Positions 62,930-64,000 of a DNA stretch of 64,000 bases are shown in pieces. Below the pieces are notes generated by a model. The model was given only the letters and a program-made list of their open reading frames with translations, had not been told where the DNA came from and did no database searches. The stretch lies in the NCBI RefSeq assembly GCF_042683245.1, contig NZ_JBHUJB010000035.1, positions 147,941-211,940 of the forward strand. The letters run 5' to 3'. The number at the start of each line of letters is the position of its first letter. The first letter of the stretch is position 1. This stretch comes from Rubritalea tangerina (GTDB lineage: Bacteria > Verrucomicrobiota > Verrucomicrobiia > Verrucomicrobiales > Akkermansiaceae). Position numbers and translations under genes: made by a program.

Positions 62930-62956
62930 GCGCTGTGGTGTCAGGGTACTGCACAT

Positions 62957-62982
62957 GGGAAAAGAACCACACTTCTTTTCCC
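62957..62982. terminator. Bidirectional hairpin between convergent genes
   Basis: A perfect ten-base stem (gggaaaagaa at 62957-62966, ttcttttccc at 62973-62982) with a ccacac loop lies between the stops of the convergent transporter and glycosidase-like genes. The T-rich arm could support termination on either strand. Confidence 0.55.
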
Positions 62983-62987
62983 TCCCC

Positions 62988-64000
62988 CTACTCATAGCTA
63001 ATCTTCACGCCGTCGAGTCGTGGCTTCACTTGCGCACCAGAGGGAGCACTCAACTTGATCTCAAACTGCACCCCATAGCCAGCCGGTAAGCCCGATGCAT
63101 CTACCTGCGCCGGCACCTTTACGATCTGCTTCGCAAAGCCTGGCTTGTGGTCGTAGCGTTCCTCGATCTCCTGCCACTCCGTCCATTGATCCGCTTTGCC
63201 ATCATTGCTAGTATCCACTCCCACGCGCGCTTGCACCCCCTTGACCCACGGCCCAGGGCTCACAAAGTCCTGATTAAATTGAGTGATCAAATAAAACTGC
63301 CCCTCCGCAAAGCCAATGTCCGGATCAGGATGCCCCTGCCCAATGTGACTACAAAATTTAAATGGCTCATCCAAACTTGTCGACGTAAACCACGCCGCAC
63401 TCATCCCCTTCCTTCCGGACTTATTCGCTGCAGGATCATAGTCCGCAAATAAATAATAGCGCTCGCCTACCAATATGCCCGCCCAATCACCAAATGCATC
63501 TTGCTTCGGCATGTGCTCTTCATACTTTAACTTGTCCGGCTGAAAAGGATGCTTGTACTCTAACACTTTACCCGTGGCCTTAGTCCGCAGGTCCACTGCC
63601 GGAGGAAGCACCTTCCACTCATGAATACCGTCGGGAGAAACCGCATGCCCCGCCAATGGCGAATCCCAAGCCTGCTTACTCGCATTCAGTGGTGACCAAT
63701 CTTCATAAATAAAATGAAACTTCCCATCTGCCCCTCTAATCACCGCGTTGTCAGAACCATCTGATGGATCTTTAAACACCAAGCCATAATCTTTCCCCAT
63801 CTTTCCATCCCTCAAATCCTCATCCACAATCAAATGCGGATCTTGGTCATTCGGGTTATCGTAATATAGGTAAAACTTCCCATCCTTATACTCCGCTGTC
63901 GTCATCCATCGCGAGGTATAGTTAGAGACTGGCCCGAATGGCACGGACTTAAGCGGTTTTTCGGTGTTTTAAAGTAGTCAGGAAAAGTCGGATAGGCTTG
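62988..64000 (-). CDS. Five-bladed beta-propeller glycosidase-like protein, partial, frameshifted
   Basis: About 320 residues are in one frame from 63944 down (SVPFGPVSNYTSRWMTTAEYKDGKFYLYYD, GSDNAVIRGADGKFHFIYEDWSP, FGDWAGILVGERYYLFADYDP, GHPDPDIGFAEGQFYLITQFNQD). The repeated aromatic FYLYYD/YYLFADYD blades resemble GH43/GH117-type propellers, so a secreted polysaccharide-degrading function is likely. Between 63955 and 63961 the frame breaks. Upstream, a different frame reads AYPTFPDYFKTPKN, and inserting one base restores KNPLKSVPFGP. Either a real frameshift or a base lost in the run of A and C is possible. The 5' end lies beyond the window. Confidence 0.65.

Overview
The window looks like chromosomal DNA of a marine-type member of the Verrucomicrobiota (Rubritalea/Roseibacillus-like is my guess; no rRNA or other marker gene is present to prove it). 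The reasons are three PEP-CTERM proteins with the short VPEP/IPEP...LRRRK tail, LamG/FecR surface proteins paired with an ECF-type sigma factor, large TPR proteins linked to MotA/ExbB-ExbD motors, sulfatase, DUF3604 and SASA-type genes, and few strong Shine-Dalgarno sites. The + strand is strikingly C/A-rich whichever strand is coding, so the whole window probably lies on one replichore with the minus strand leading.

Layout. 1-9.3 kb: the end of a YdcF/SanA-type gene, pabB, a four-gene plus-strand set (TPR protein, pseudokinase-FGE fusion, secreted protein, NdpA-like nucleoid protein), two alpha/beta hydrolases, and an SASA-fold protein that has lost its catalytic Ser and His. 9.5-16 kb: a YhcH/YiaL protein, then a surface-signalling unit (PEP-CTERM LamG protein, ECF sigma factor, FecR-LamG membrane protein, second PEP-CTERM protein) in which two genes share a bipartite promoter-like motif, then a membrane M48 peptidase. 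16-23.1 kb: the complete F1Fo ATP synthase operon atpBEFHAGDC (minus strand) with a perfect TGTGA-N6-TCACA palindrome upstream and an imperfect inverted repeat between atpG and atpD.

23.3-34.3 kb: a YiiX-type papain-like protein, HU, and a proton-channel cluster (ExbB/MotA, two ExbD, two paralogous giant TPR proteins around a third secreted protein). 34.5-45 kb: housekeeping and envelope genes (nth, a 3D-domain lipoprotein, a lipase-like lipoprotein coupled to a DUF4105 protein, DoxX, YceI, pirin with a divergent LysR, two MscS channels). 44.9-51.6 kb: a tight minus-strand operon of two tandem DUF3604 metallohydrolase-like proteins, a parvulin-like PPIase, a HupE/UreJ permease and a Cys-rich-start membrane protein.

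51.6-64 kb: a sulfatase between two repeat-like intergenic regions, a GltS symporter, and a candidate regulon. An XRE-cupin regulator sits beside copies of a GTTTC-nCAAAA-GAAAC motif, found before itself, before a giant LamG-PhoD-LamG protein and before a PEP-CTERM LamG protein. A zinc dehydrogenase, a DUF5690 transporter and a frameshifted beta-propeller glycosidase-like gene close the window. No tRNA, rRNA, CRISPR array, phage or intact insertion sequence was seen. The most promising new biology is the two small regulatory circuits, the DUF3604-PPIase-HupE operon and the ExbBD-TPR cluster.
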